Shown here: positions 50,793 through 59,054 of the stretch, piece after piece
Layout: every line of letters begins with the position of its first letter
How positions within the stretch are numbered: the first letter of the stretch is position 1
Notes under the pieces: model-generated
Seen by the model: the letters and a program-made list of their open reading frames with translations, nothing else
Database searches by the model: none
Told to the model about the DNA's origin: nothing
Origin: Dethiosulfovibrio peptidovorans DSM 11002
GTDB lineage: Bacteria; Synergistota; Synergistia; Synergistales; Dethiosulfovibrionaceae
Direction: 5' to 3'
DNA: 64,000 bases
Assembly (NCBI RefSeq): GCF_000172975.1
Contig: NZ_ABTR02000001.1
Location: forward strand, 1,650,501 to 1,714,500
Position numbers and translations under genes: made by a program

Positions 50793-52072
50793 TGGGCTCC
50801 TTCATGTTCGTGATCCTGCTTTTATTGGTGGTTCTTTTCATGGGGATGCCGGTCGCCTTTTCCCTGGGAGCTACATCGGTATTGTTGACTCTGCTATACG
50901 ATCTTCCCATGAAGATCCTGTCTCAGTCGATATTCACCTCGCTGGAAGGGTTCGTCCTTCTGTCGATCCCTCTCTTCGTGCTTATGAGTCAGGTCCTTTT
51001 GGACGGGCGGATAGGGGACGATCTCTTTGAGGTTATGAACGCCTGGGTTAGACATCTTCCTGGAGGATTGGCCATAGCGACCATACTCGCCTGTGCCTTC
51101 TTCGCCGCAATAACCGGATCCAGCGCCGCCACAGCGGCGACCATAGGGATGGTTGCCTATCCGGCCATGCTGGACAGGGGCTACGATAAAAAGTTTACCC
51201 TCGGTTTGTTGGCGGCTGGTGGAACCCTTGGTATTCTCATTCCTCCCAGCATACCTCTCATCCTCTATGGAGCCATCACAGAGGAGTCGGTAGGCAAATT
51301 GTTCATCGCCGGAATAATCCCGGGGTTGATACTGACGGCCATTTTCGTGGTCTATTCGGTCATAAAAAGCAAAAACGGCGGTTTCACCCCTATGCCTAAG
51401 GCTTCCTGGAAAGAACGTCTTTCCATAACGGCCAGAAATATATGGGGCATCATACTTCCTATTTTGGTGGTAGGTGGAATCTATTCCGGAGCTTTTACAC
51501 CGACCGAGGCCGCTGCGGTAGGTCTGGTCTACAGTCTCTTTATTACGCTGGTTATATACAGGACCATCAAGTTCAAGGATATTCCCTCCATCTGCATGAA
51601 GGCCCTTGGAACTTCCTGCATGATAGCCATGGTTATAGCCGGAGCCATATTGTTCGGCAGGGTCATGACCTTGCTTATGATTCCCCAAAAGCTTACTGAG
51701 CTGATTATAGAGAACAACCTCTCTCCGATGATGTTCATCATCGCAATGAACTTCCTGATGATAATCCTCGGTATGGTGCTGGAGACGGTGTCCATCGTCC
51801 TGTTGACTATGCCTCTGGTCACCCCTATTCTGATGGCCCTTCATATAGATCCCATATGGTATGCCATTATATTGACGGTTAACATGACCATGGCACTGAT
51901 AACCCCGCCGGTAGGGATGAACCTCTACGTAATAAACGGGTTGAGAAAGGATATAACGATGGGAGAGATCATCTCCGGCGTGCTGCCCTTCATGCTGCTT
52001 CTGGCCTTTATGCTCGTCGTCGTAATGGCTTTCCCGTCTTTAAGCATCTGGTTACCTTCCGTGATGCACTGA
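50792..52072 (+). CDS. dctM: TRAP transporter large permease DctM
   Basis: A 426-residue protein with twelve helices. Typical motifs are GSSAATAATIGMVAYPAMLDRGYD, LGILIPPSIPLILYG and FTPTEAAAVGLVYSLF. It forms the sodium-coupled transport subunit. The start ATG 50792 overlaps the dctQ stop and has CAGGAGG upstream; a longer frame extends back to 50573 within dctQ and is not real. Confidence 0.95.
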   Translation: MGSFMFVILLLLVVLFMGMPVAFSLGATSVLLTLLYDLPMKILSQSIFTSLEGFVLLSIPLFVLMSQVLLDGRIGDDLFEVMNAWVRHLPGGLAIATILACAFFAAITGSSAATAATIGMVAYPAMLDRGYDKKFTLGLLAAGGTLGILIPPSIPLILYGAITEESVGKLFIAGIIPGLILTAIFVVYSVIKSKNGGFTPMPKASWKERLSITARNIWGIILPILVVGGIYSGAFTPTEAAAVGLVYSLFITLVIYRTIKFKDIPSICMKALGTSCMIAMVIAGAILFGRVMTLLMIPQKLTELIIENNLSPMMFIIAMNFLMIILGMVLETVSIVLLTMPLVTPILMALHIDPIWYAIILTVNMTMALITPPVGMNLYVINGLRKDITMGEIISGVLPFMLLLAFMLVVVMAFPSLSIWLPSVMH

Positions 52073-52135
52073 TCCCCCTTAGCGAGTGGGGAGAAAGTCC
52101 GTTGCCGGTATAAAGTTTTTTGCTGAAAAGGAGAT

Positions 52136-53338
52136 GTGACGGTTTTGAATAAAGGTGCCTTGTCCAATTTGGTGGTCCTCGATCTTACCAGGGTCTTGGC
52201 TGGCCCTTTCTGTACCATGTTGCTGGCCGATATGGGGGCCGACGTCGTCAAGATAGAGCGTCCCGATACGGGGGACGATACCAGACAGATGGGGCCGTTC
52301 GTAAACGGCGAAAGCGCCTACTACATGAACCTGAATCGCAACAAGCGAGGTGTCACCCTAAATCTCAAGTCCGAGAAAGGCAAGAAAATATTCCTAAATA
52401 TGGTGAAGAAAGCCGATCTAGTGGTCGAAAATTATCGTCCTGGAACCATGGAGAAGCTGGGACTTGGATACGAAGAGCTGAGAAAGGTCAACGACAGGAT
52501 AATATACGCGGCGGTCTCCGGGTTCGGCCACACCGGTCCCTATAAGATGAAACCGGGCTACGACATAATAGCCCAGGCCATGAGCGGCCTGATGAGCACT
52601 ACCGGATGGCCCGGAGGGGAGCCCACTAGAACCGGAACCGCCATGGGAGACGTGCTGGCCGGGCTTTCCTGCGCCATAGGTATATTGGCGGCGGTAAACT
52701 CCAGGGAATTGACCGGCGTGGGGCAGAAGGTGGACGTCGCCCTGGTAGACTCGGCAGTTGCCAGCCTGGAGATAATAAACATGATCTATCTCGTGGAGGG
52801 AAGGGTTCCTCAGAGGATCGGAAACCGCTACGAATCGACCTATCCCTACGATTCCTTCAAGGCTATGGACGGAGGTTTGGTGATAGGAGCCGCTAACGAC
52901 AAGCTGTGGCAGAGTCTGTGCGAGGTTATGGAGCGTCCCGATCTGGCGGAGGATCCCAGATATCTGAGGGTTCGGGACAGGGTGGCGCATCATGAGGAGA
53001 TAAAACCAATAGTCGAAGAGTGGACCGAAAAGCACACGGTGGAGGACGCCTGTCGACTGATCGATCAGGCGGGGATACCCTGTGCTCCGATAATGTCCAT
53101 CGACCAGGTGACCAGCGATCCGCACATAGCGGGAGATAGGGAGATGTTCGTGCCTGTGGAGCATCCGGTGGCTGGAAAGACTACTCTTACCGGCAACCAC
53201 ATAAAGCTTTCCGGGACGCCCGCCGGTATAAGGACTGCATCCCCGATCCTCGGAGAGCACAACCGGGAGGTATTCGGCGAGATGCTTGGAATAGGCGATA
53301 CGGATCTTCAGCTGCTTCGTTCCGAGGGGGTTTTGTGA
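52136..53338 (+). CDS. Family III (CaiB/BaiF) acyl-CoA transferase
   Basis: A 400-residue CoA-transferase. It begins LVVLDLTRVLAGPFCTMLLADMGADVVKIERP, a hallmark of the family, and includes the catalytic Asp region TAMGDVLAGL. The start is GTG 52136 or TTG 52145; both have a sub-optimal distance from AAGGAG. It would move CoA to the imported dicarboxylate, such as citramalate, itaconate or a methylated relative. The next gene, an HMG-CoA-lyase-like enzyme, overlaps by one base. Confidence 0.92.
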   Translation: MTVLNKGALSNLVVLDLTRVLAGPFCTMLLADMGADVVKIERPDTGDDTRQMGPFVNGESAYYMNLNRNKRGVTLNLKSEKGKKIFLNMVKKADLVVENYRPGTMEKLGLGYEELRKVNDRIIYAAVSGFGHTGPYKMKPGYDIIAQAMSGLMSTTGWPGGEPTRTGTAMGDVLAGLSCAIGILAAVNSRELTGVGQKVDVALVDSAVASLEIINMIYLVEGRVPQRIGNRYESTYPYDSFKAMDGGLVIGAANDKLWQSLCEVMERPDLAEDPRYLRVRDRVAHHEEIKPIVEEWTEKHTVEDACRLIDQAGIPCAPIMSIDQVTSDPHIAGDREMFVPVEHPVAGKTTLTGNHIKLSGTPAGIRTASPILGEHNREVFGEMLGIGDTDLQLLRSEGVL

Positions 53339-54264
53339 TGATCAGAGGGAGTTTACCGTCCAGGGTGGAGATAAGAGAGGTCTGTCCGAGAGACGGTTTC
53401 CAGAGCGTAAAGGAAAAGATCTCCACGAAGGACAAGATCGCCCTGATCGACGCTATGGCCGAGACCGGCGTATCCGTTATGGAGGTGACTTCCTTCGTAA
53501 GTCCCAAGGCCATTCCTCAGATGTCCGATGCCTCGGAGGTCATGACCCATTTCAACGAGAGATGGAGTGGGAAGGTAAAGTCCGTCGTCTTGGTTCCCAA
53601 CGTCAGAGGAGCCGAGAACGCACTGAAGGTCTCTCCCGACTCACTGAACTTCGTGCTCTCCGCCAGCGCCTCTCACAACAGGGCAAACACCAGGAGGACC
53701 ATAGAGGAGTCTCTGGCCGAGTTGAAAGAGGTCAAATCTCTCTGCGGAGATGTGGAGCTCGGACTTTCGGTGGCTACCTCCTTTCAGTGTCCCTTCGAGG
53801 GGGCTATCTCTCCTGATGCCGTAGTGAATATAGTCGAGAAGGCTATGGAGATTGGAGTGGGTACGGTTACCCTTGCCGACACCATAGGCACCTGCGATCC
53901 GATCTATCTAAGTTTGACTCTGTCGCAGATAAAAAAGGTCTTCGGGGACTATCCTTTCTTTCTCCACCTCCACGATACCCACGGCATGGCTATAATCAAC
54001 ACTATGGCCGCTATGGAAATGGGGTTTTACCGGTTCGACTCGGCTACCGGCGGTCTTGGAGGATGTCCTTTCGCACCCGGAGCGGCGGGAAACTCTGCCA
54101 CCGAGGATATGGTCAATTTCTTCGACCGTGTAGGTGTCGCCAGTGGAGTGGACGTGGAAAGGGTCCTTGCCGTAGCCGATAGAATGAAGACCATGGGGCT
54201 TCCGGTGAACAGCCACATGTCCTCCTACAGGGCCGGATGCAGCAGCCTTTCCTGCGAGGGGTGA
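53338..54264 (+). CDS. HMG-CoA lyase-like enzyme
   Basis: A 308-residue TIM-barrel acyl-CoA lyase. It has REVCPRDGFQ (metal and substrate site), LHLHDTHGMAI (metal-binding His) and the signature GLGGCPFAPGAAGN with the catalytic cysteine. It cleaves a 3-hydroxy-3-methyl acyl-CoA (HMG-CoA, citramalyl-CoA or similar) to acetyl-CoA or propionyl-CoA plus a ketoacid. The ATG at 53338 overlaps the previous stop. Confidence 0.9.
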   Translation: MIRGSLPSRVEIREVCPRDGFQSVKEKISTKDKIALIDAMAETGVSVMEVTSFVSPKAIPQMSDASEVMTHFNERWSGKVKSVVLVPNVRGAENALKVSPDSLNFVLSASASHNRANTRRTIEESLAELKEVKSLCGDVELGLSVATSFQCPFEGAISPDAVVNIVEKAMEIGVGTVTLADTIGTCDPIYLSLTLSQIKKVFGDYPFFLHLHDTHGMAIINTMAAMEMGFYRFDSATGGLGGCPFAPGAAGNSATEDMVNFFDRVGVASGVDVERVLAVADRMKTMGLPVNSHMSSYRAGCSSLSCEG

Positions 54265-54277
54265 GAGGATCTTGGGA

Positions 54278-55183
54278 ATGGGAAAAAGGCTCAGAGAGAG
54301 GCTGGAACGTCCCGGTATCATAGTAGCTCCCGGGGTGTTCGACGCATTGAGCGCCCGTATCTGCGAGATAGCCGGTTTCGAGGTCTTACAGCATACCGGC
54401 TATGGAACTGCGGCCTCTCTCCTTGCCAAACCGGACGTCGGGCTCCTTAGCTTCGGTGAGATGAGAGACCAGCTTTATAGGATGGTCCATGCGGTGGATA
54501 TTCCAGTAATAGGCGACGGAGACAACGGTTTCGGCAACGCCGTAAACGTGGACAGGACCGTTAGAGAGTATATCTGGGCCGGAGCGGCCGGGCTGTTCGT
54601 GGAGGATCAGGTTATACCGAAGCGATGCGGGCATATGTCCGGAAAAGCGGTCATCTCGGAGGATGAGATGATGGGCAAGCTGCGAGCGGCCATGTCGGCC
54701 CGAGACCAGGAGGATAGATCGGCACTGATCGTCTACAGGACCGATGCCGTGGCGGTCAATGGCCTTGAGGATGCGCTTAGTCGTGCCAAAAGGGCGGCCG
54801 ATCTCGGCGTGGACATGGTCTTCGTGGAGGCCTTGGAATCGCTGGATCAGATGGAGATAGCGGTAGAGGAAGTCCCTGTTCCCCTTATGCTGAACCTTGT
54901 GGAGGGAGGCCGCACCCCCCTAGTCAGTCCTTCAGTGGCCGAGCAGATGGGTTTCAAGTATCTCATGTATCCTGTGACCCCCCTTTTTGCAGGGGCTAAG
55001 GCCATGTTGGACGTCATGTCCGATGTGAGAAAGAACGGGCTGTCCGACTCCACGGTCTCCCTGTCCATGGACTTTGCCGAATTCGCCGAAGTGGTCAGGC
55101 TTGACCATATAAGGGAGATCGAAAACGATTTCTTGCCAGTGGAAAGCCTGAACAGATACGGAGACAATAGGGGAATACTGTAG
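54278..55183 (+). CDS. Isocitrate lyase / phosphoenolpyruvate mutase family enzyme
   Basis: A 301-residue PEPM/ICL-family enzyme. It has VFDALSARICEIAG, GDGDNGFGNAVNV (metal site) and the catalytic loop KRCGH in VIPKRCGHMSGK. Relatives are 2-methylisocitrate lyase, oxaloacetate decarboxylase and 2,3-dimethylmalate lyase; which one cannot be told. The ATG at 54278 is preferred over TTG 54272 from spacing. The stop TAG is formed at the very end of a repeat element (55182), so the native C-terminus may have been altered. Confidence 0.88.
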   Translation: MGKRLRERLERPGIIVAPGVFDALSARICEIAGFEVLQHTGYGTAASLLAKPDVGLLSFGEMRDQLYRMVHAVDIPVIGDGDNGFGNAVNVDRTVREYIWAGAAGLFVEDQVIPKRCGHMSGKAVISEDEMMGKLRAAMSARDQEDRSALIVYRTDAVAVNGLEDALSRAKRAADLGVDMVFVEALESLDQMEIAVEEVPVPLMLNLVEGGRTPLVSPSVAEQMGFKYLMYPVTPLFAGAKAMLDVMSDVRKNGLSDSTVSLSMDFAEFAEVVRLDHIREIENDFLPVESLNRYGDNRGIL

Positions 55184-55241
55184 GGTACCTCTAAAAACTC
55201 ACGACCGAGTCTCCTAGGAGTAGCGTCTTTAGAGATGCCCT
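55182..55241 (+). mobile_element. 60-bp mini-element with inverted ends
   Basis: AGGGTACCTCTAAA (55182-55195) and TTTAGAGATGCCCT (55228-55241) are inverted repeats with 2 mismatches in 14. Internal ACCTCTAAAAACT then GAGTCTCCT matches one end of the 250-bp element at 32692. It looks like an internally deleted copy. It lies between the stop of the preceding gene and the broken rsgA. Confidence 0.6.
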
Positions 55242-55289
55242 GTGATTGGTTGAAAGTCATGCGTTTTTTCGGGAGGGGCTCGAGTTTAT

Positions 55290-55948
55290 CCTCGAGTTCC
55301 TCCGGTGGTCGTGTTGACCAAGGCGGATCTTTGTGAAGATCTCCCAGGAAGGCTTTCCGATTTGAGCTCGGTCGTATGTGGCTGCGATGTTTTGGTCTCG
55401 TCCGGATTGACCGAGGACGGTCTCGAATCGGTGAAGGGATATATGGCACCGGCAAGACCGTAGCCTTGATAGGATCGTCGGGAGTGGGAAAGTCCACCTT
55501 GATAAATAGGTTGGCCGGTAGCGAACTCCTCCGGACTCAGGGTGTAAGAGGAGACCACAAGGGCAGACATACTACGACCAGACGGGAATTGGTGATCTTG
55601 CCCGGTGGAGGTATCGTGATAGATACCCCTGGAATGAGGAAGCTTGGCATAGATGGTCTCGATCTTTCCAGGGCTTTCGAGGACGTGGAGGGTCTTGCCG
55701 TAAAATGTAGATTTAGAGACTGTAGTCATAACGGAGAGCCAGGATGTGCCGTTCGTAAGGCCATGGACGAAGGCTCTCTTTCTCCAGATCGATTTGCCAG
55801 TTACATGAAACTGAAGAGAGAAGCAAAATACGAAGGTTTGAATTCCAAGCAGATCGAGGCGGAGAAAAATTCCTCCATGTATAAGGAGGTCGGAGGGATA
55901 AAGAACGCCCGAAAATTGGCCAAGTCCAAAAATAAGTCTAGAGGTTAA
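55290..55948 (+). pseudogene. rsgA: Ribosome small-subunit GTPase RsgA, 5'-truncated and frameshifted
   Basis: From about 55299 the frame gives PVVVLTKADLCEDLPGRL and DVLVSSGLTEDGLE of the RsgA G-domain but ends at TAG 55461. The frame must shift near 55440-55450 to continue as GKTVALIGSSGVGKSTL, then DTPGMRKLG and the zinc motif CRFRDCSHNGEPGC, to 55948. One missing C in the PGKT region would explain the shift. The first ~110 residues (OB fold and NVD motif) are absent. Either the whole is decaying or only the C-terminal part from ATG 55376 (190 aa) is made. Confidence 0.7.
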
Positions 55949-55976
55949 TTGCCCGTTTGTTGATGCGGGTTGAAGT

Positions 55977-56017
55977 AGGCCTCCATTCGCTCTTTCTAAG
56001 GGCGGATGGAGGCCTTT
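55977..56017 (+). terminator. Terminator after the rsgA remnant
   Basis: AGGCCTCCATTCGC and GCGGATGGAGGCCT (one mismatch) with an 11-base loop, then TTTCG. Confidence 0.7.
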
Positions 56018-56076
56018 CGTCTATCTAATGGACATTGACTTAAGGAACATAAGTTTCTTTTGTTGGGCTCTAGTGC

Positions 56077-56105
56077 TTGACAGTGCATTATGTGGAGTGT
56101 ATTAT
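56077..56105 (+). promoter_or_regulatory. Promoter of the lysW operon
   Basis: Perfect TTGACA (56077-56082), 17-bp spacer, TATTAT (56100-56105). The leader is only about 45 nt, so no T-box or lysine riboswitch fits. Confidence 0.75.
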
Positions 56106-56155
56106 ACCTGCCATGCTAAACAATATTTTATATTTCTCAGAAGGAGGAAACTGAA

Positions 56156-56323
56156 ATGAAGGTATCTTGCGTAGTGTGCGAAGGCAGCGTGGCTCTTCCT
56201 GACGATGCCATGATAGGTGAGTTGCTTATATGCGACGACTGTGGAACGGAGCTCGAGCTGGTGAGTCTGGATCCCCTCAAGGTGGAGGAGGCTCCTGAGA
56301 TCCAGGAGGACTGGGGCGAATAG
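56156..56323 (+). CDS. lysW: Amino-group carrier protein LysW
   Basis: A 55-residue acidic carrier. Two zinc CxxC pairs (CVVC and CDDC) lie near the ends of a small domain. The invariant EDWGE C-terminus is present; the amino acid (alpha-aminoadipate or glutamate) is attached to its last Glu through the alpha-amino group, keeping intermediates protected. AAGGAGG precedes ATG 56156. The lysX gene begins 3 bp after the stop. Confidence 0.96.
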   Translation: MKVSCVVCEGSVALPDDAMIGELLICDDCGTELELVSLDPLKVEEAPEIQEDWGE

Positions 56324-56326
56324 CCT

Positions 56327-57172
56327 ATGAACGAGCTTTGGATTCTGTACAGTCGTCTGAGAACGGAGGAGAAACTTCTCAAAAAGGCGGCGGATAAAAC
56401 GGGAGTGCGGTGCAATTTTGTGGATTTGAGAGGAATCTCCTGGCCGGAGGGACTTAAGGTAGGTGAGAACGACGTCGTCCTCTGCCGTTGCGTCTCTCAG
56501 GCCCACAATCTCGCGATCGCACGCCTTCTAGAATCTCGAGGTGTCCGTACGGTCAACCATTCCTCGGTCATAGAGGCCTGTGGCGACAAGGTCTTTACCG
56601 CCGGACTTCTCGATATGGCCGGTTTAAGACAGCCTCGCTATTCAGTGGCTTTCTCTCCGGAAGAAGCGGTGAAGACGTCCGAGTCCATGGGGTTTCCCGT
56701 TGTTTTCAAGCCGCCCGTCGGCAGCTGGGGCAGACTTCTTTCCAAGGTCAACGACGTGGATTCGGCTGAGACTGTAGTGGAACATAAGTCCTTCATGGGT
56801 CCTCAGCATCAGACTTTCTTCATTCAGGAATACGTGGAAAAGGATGGATACGATGTCAGGGCTCTGGTGTTGGGAGGAAAGCCCATAACGGCCATTAAGA
56901 GAAAGAGCCGTCACTGGATAACGAACACCGCAAGAGGTGGAGACGTAGAGGGAATGGAGATCGATCAAACCATGGCGGATGTGCTGAAAAAGGTCCACGA
57001 CGTGTTCAATGGCGATCTTTTGGCCGTGGATCTGTTTCACGACGATCAGGGATGGTCGGTCAACGAGGTCAACGGGCAAGCCGAGTTTCACGGGTCGGTC
57101 GAGGGTACCGAAGTGGACGTCGCCGGGATGTTGGTGGATCACTGCATCTCACTTATGGAAGGGAGCCTCTGA
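56327..57172 (+). CDS. lysX: LysW ligase LysX
   Basis: A 281-residue ATP-grasp ligase that joins the amino acid to LysW. ATP-grasp segments are FPVVFKPPVGSWGRLLSKV and QEYVEKDGYDVRALVLGG, then NTARGGDVEGM and the metal-binding VNEVNGQAEFHGS. Whether it prefers alpha-aminoadipate (lysine route) or glutamate (ornithine route) is not decided by what I can see. The length is normal for LysX/ArgX. Confidence 0.93.
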   Translation: MNELWILYSRLRTEEKLLKKAADKTGVRCNFVDLRGISWPEGLKVGENDVVLCRCVSQAHNLAIARLLESRGVRTVNHSSVIEACGDKVFTAGLLDMAGLRQPRYSVAFSPEEAVKTSESMGFPVVFKPPVGSWGRLLSKVNDVDSAETVVEHKSFMGPQHQTFFIQEYVEKDGYDVRALVLGGKPITAIKRKSRHWITNTARGGDVEGMEIDQTMADVLKKVHDVFNGDLLAVDLFHDDQGWSVNEVNGQAEFHGSVEGTEVDVAGMLVDHCISLMEGSL

Positions 57173-57173
57173 T

Positions 57174-58214
57174 ATGTTCGAGGTGATCGTATGGGGGGCC
57201 AGCGGAATGGCCGGAGGAGAGCTTTTGAGGATTCTCTCCGGTCACGATGGGATGACGGTGGTCGCCGCCGTGTCCAGAAGGTCTCCGGGAAAGACAGTCT
57301 GGCACGACCATCCTCATCTCAGAGGCTGTTATCCCGACGTGGTCTACTCGTCTCCTGAGGAGGCTCTGAAGCTTAAGAGCGACTTGGTTTTTCTTGCACT
57401 GCCTCACGGAGGGGCCTGGAGAATTGCGGTCGACTATCGCGAAAGGGGTATACCTGTCGTCGATCTGTCCGGAGATTTCAGGCTCAAGGATCCTGCGGAT
57501 TACTCTCGGTGGTATGGGTTGGAGCACGGGGCGCCCGAGTACCTTCAGGAAGCCGTGTATGGTCTTCCCGAGCTGCATAGAGAGGATTTGGTCGGGGCGT
57601 CCTTGACCAGTGGCGTAGGATGCAATGCTTCGTGTGCAATTCTCGGCCTGGCCCCTCTGGCTTCTACAGGTCTCGTCGAGTCGGTTCGAATGGAGATGAG
57701 GGTCGGTTCCTCCGAGGCCGGGGCATCTCCCAGCAAGGGTTCTCATCATCCCTATAGGACCAGGACCATGAGGGTGTTCGAGCCCTTCAGGCACAGACAC
57801 CTGGCGGAGGTTATCCAGGAGATCGGATTGCCGGAGGAAAAGCTTTCAATGACCATGACAGCCGTCGAGATGGTGAGAGGAGTTCAGATGCTGGCCCAGG
57901 TTTTCCTGACCGAACCGATCAAGGAAGCTGTTTTGTGGAAGGCCTACAGAAAGGCGATCGAAGGACATCCCTTTTGGTCTCTTTGTCCCGCCAGACCCAG
58001 TCATCTTCGTCTTCCCGATCCCAGATTCGTGTTGGGCAGCAACTCCGCATCGGTGGGGTTCGTCCTCCACGAGGACGGCAAGAGACTCCTGATCGTGTCC
58101 GCTCTGGACAACCTGATGAAGGGAGCCTCCGGCACGGCGGTGCAGGCGGCCAACCTGATGTTGGGGCTCGATGAGACGACGGGGTTGCTTACATCTCCCC
58201 TCTATCCCGCCTAG
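57174..58214 (+). CDS. lysY: LysW-L-2-aminoadipate/glutamate 6-phosphate reductase LysY
   Basis: A 346-residue ArgC-like reductase. NADPH motif VWGASGMAGGELLRIL, and the catalytic cysteine in GVGCNASCAI. It reduces the LysW-linked acyl-phosphate to the aldehyde. The ATG at 57174 follows the lysX stop by one base; a longer frame from 57009 lies in lysX and is rejected. Confidence 0.93.
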   Translation: MFEVIVWGASGMAGGELLRILSGHDGMTVVAAVSRRSPGKTVWHDHPHLRGCYPDVVYSSPEEALKLKSDLVFLALPHGGAWRIAVDYRERGIPVVDLSGDFRLKDPADYSRWYGLEHGAPEYLQEAVYGLPELHREDLVGASLTSGVGCNASCAILGLAPLASTGLVESVRMEMRVGSSEAGASPSKGSHHPYRTRTMRVFEPFRHRHLAEVIQEIGLPEEKLSMTMTAVEMVRGVQMLAQVFLTEPIKEAVLWKAYRKAIEGHPFWSLCPARPSHLRLPDPRFVLGSNSASVGFVLHEDGKRLLIVSALDNLMKGASGTAVQAANLMLGLDETTGLLTSPLYPA

Positions 58215-58220
58215 GAGGCG

Positions 58221-59054
58221 ATGAGGTTGAACTTCAAAGGAGTTGTCAAGATAGGTGGTGCCAGAGGGAACGACCCTATGCCGCTTCTGCGGGAGCTTTC
58301 CGAACGGGCGGCGTTGGGAGAAAAATGGTTGCTCGTTCACGGAGGCAGCGGAAAGATGGAGGAGCTCTGTCTCTCCTCGGGCATAGAGCCCAAGTACGTG
58401 TACAGTCCAAGCGGATTCAGGAGCCGTTTCACCGGTAAGAGAGAGATGGCGCTTTTCGAGGGAGCCTGTTCTTCCGTCTCCATCGATTTGGTCTCGTCCC
58501 TCTGGTCCATGGGAATCCCCGCTTGTCCCGTGTGGCCCAGCGATGGTTCCGGCGCCACTGCAAAGGCGAAGGACGCCTTGAGAAGCGTGGAGGACGGTCG
58601 AGTAATGGTGTTGAGGGGAAACAGGAGCGGTTCGGTAAGACGGTTCTTCGGCGATGCCGTGGATGCAACCTGGAGAGCCCGGGCGATACCGGTGATGCCC
58701 CCTTTAGCGGTGGATGAGGATAACGGAGGTCTACTGAATGTGGATGGCGATCGTTTAGCCGCTCTTGCCGCGGCGTCTCTGGACGCTTCCGTTCTCGTGA
58801 TACTGAGCAACGTTCCGGGGGTTCTCAAGGACGTCGAAGATCCCTCGTCTTTGATGCGCTCGGGAACCTTGGAGGAGTTGCTCTCCCTGTCAAAGGGCAA
58901 TATGAAGAGAAAAATGGTGGCGGTCCAGGAGGCTCTTGAGGGCGGCGTGGAGAAGGTAATTTTATCGGACAGTCGGGTCGAATCTCCTTTGTCCGGGGCT
59001 TTGGAGGGAAGGGGGACTACCATATGTCGGGCTTGTACGGCGGAAGAGGATTGA
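58221..59054 (+). CDS. lysZ: LysW-aminoadipate/glutamate kinase LysZ
   Basis: A 277-residue ArgB-like amino-acid kinase. VVKIGGARGND (P-loop-like), LLVHGGSGKM and later NVDGDRLAALAAASL and LILSNVPGVLKD-like ATP-site segments. It phosphorylates the side-chain carboxylate. The ATG at 58221 is very close to GGAGG, so TTG 58227 is a possible true start. The end overlaps lysJ by 31 bp. Confidence 0.92.
   Translation: MRLNFKGVVKIGGARGNDPMPLLRELSERAALGEKWLLVHGGSGKMEELCLSSGIEPKYVYSPSGFRSRFTGKREMALFEGACSSVSIDLVSSLWSMGIPACPVWPSDGSGATAKAKDALRSVEDGRVMVLRGNRSGSVRRFFGDAVDATWRARAIPVMPPLAVDEDNGGLLNVDGDRLAALAAASLDASVLVILSNVPGVLKDVEDPSSLMRSGTLEELLSLSKGNMKRKMVAVQEALEGGVEKVILSDSRVESPLSGALEGRGTTICRACTAEED

Noticed and set aside
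55949-56155. Lysine riboswitch or T-box before lysW
   Set aside because: Only a terminator and promoter fit in the gap, with a leader of about 45 nt.
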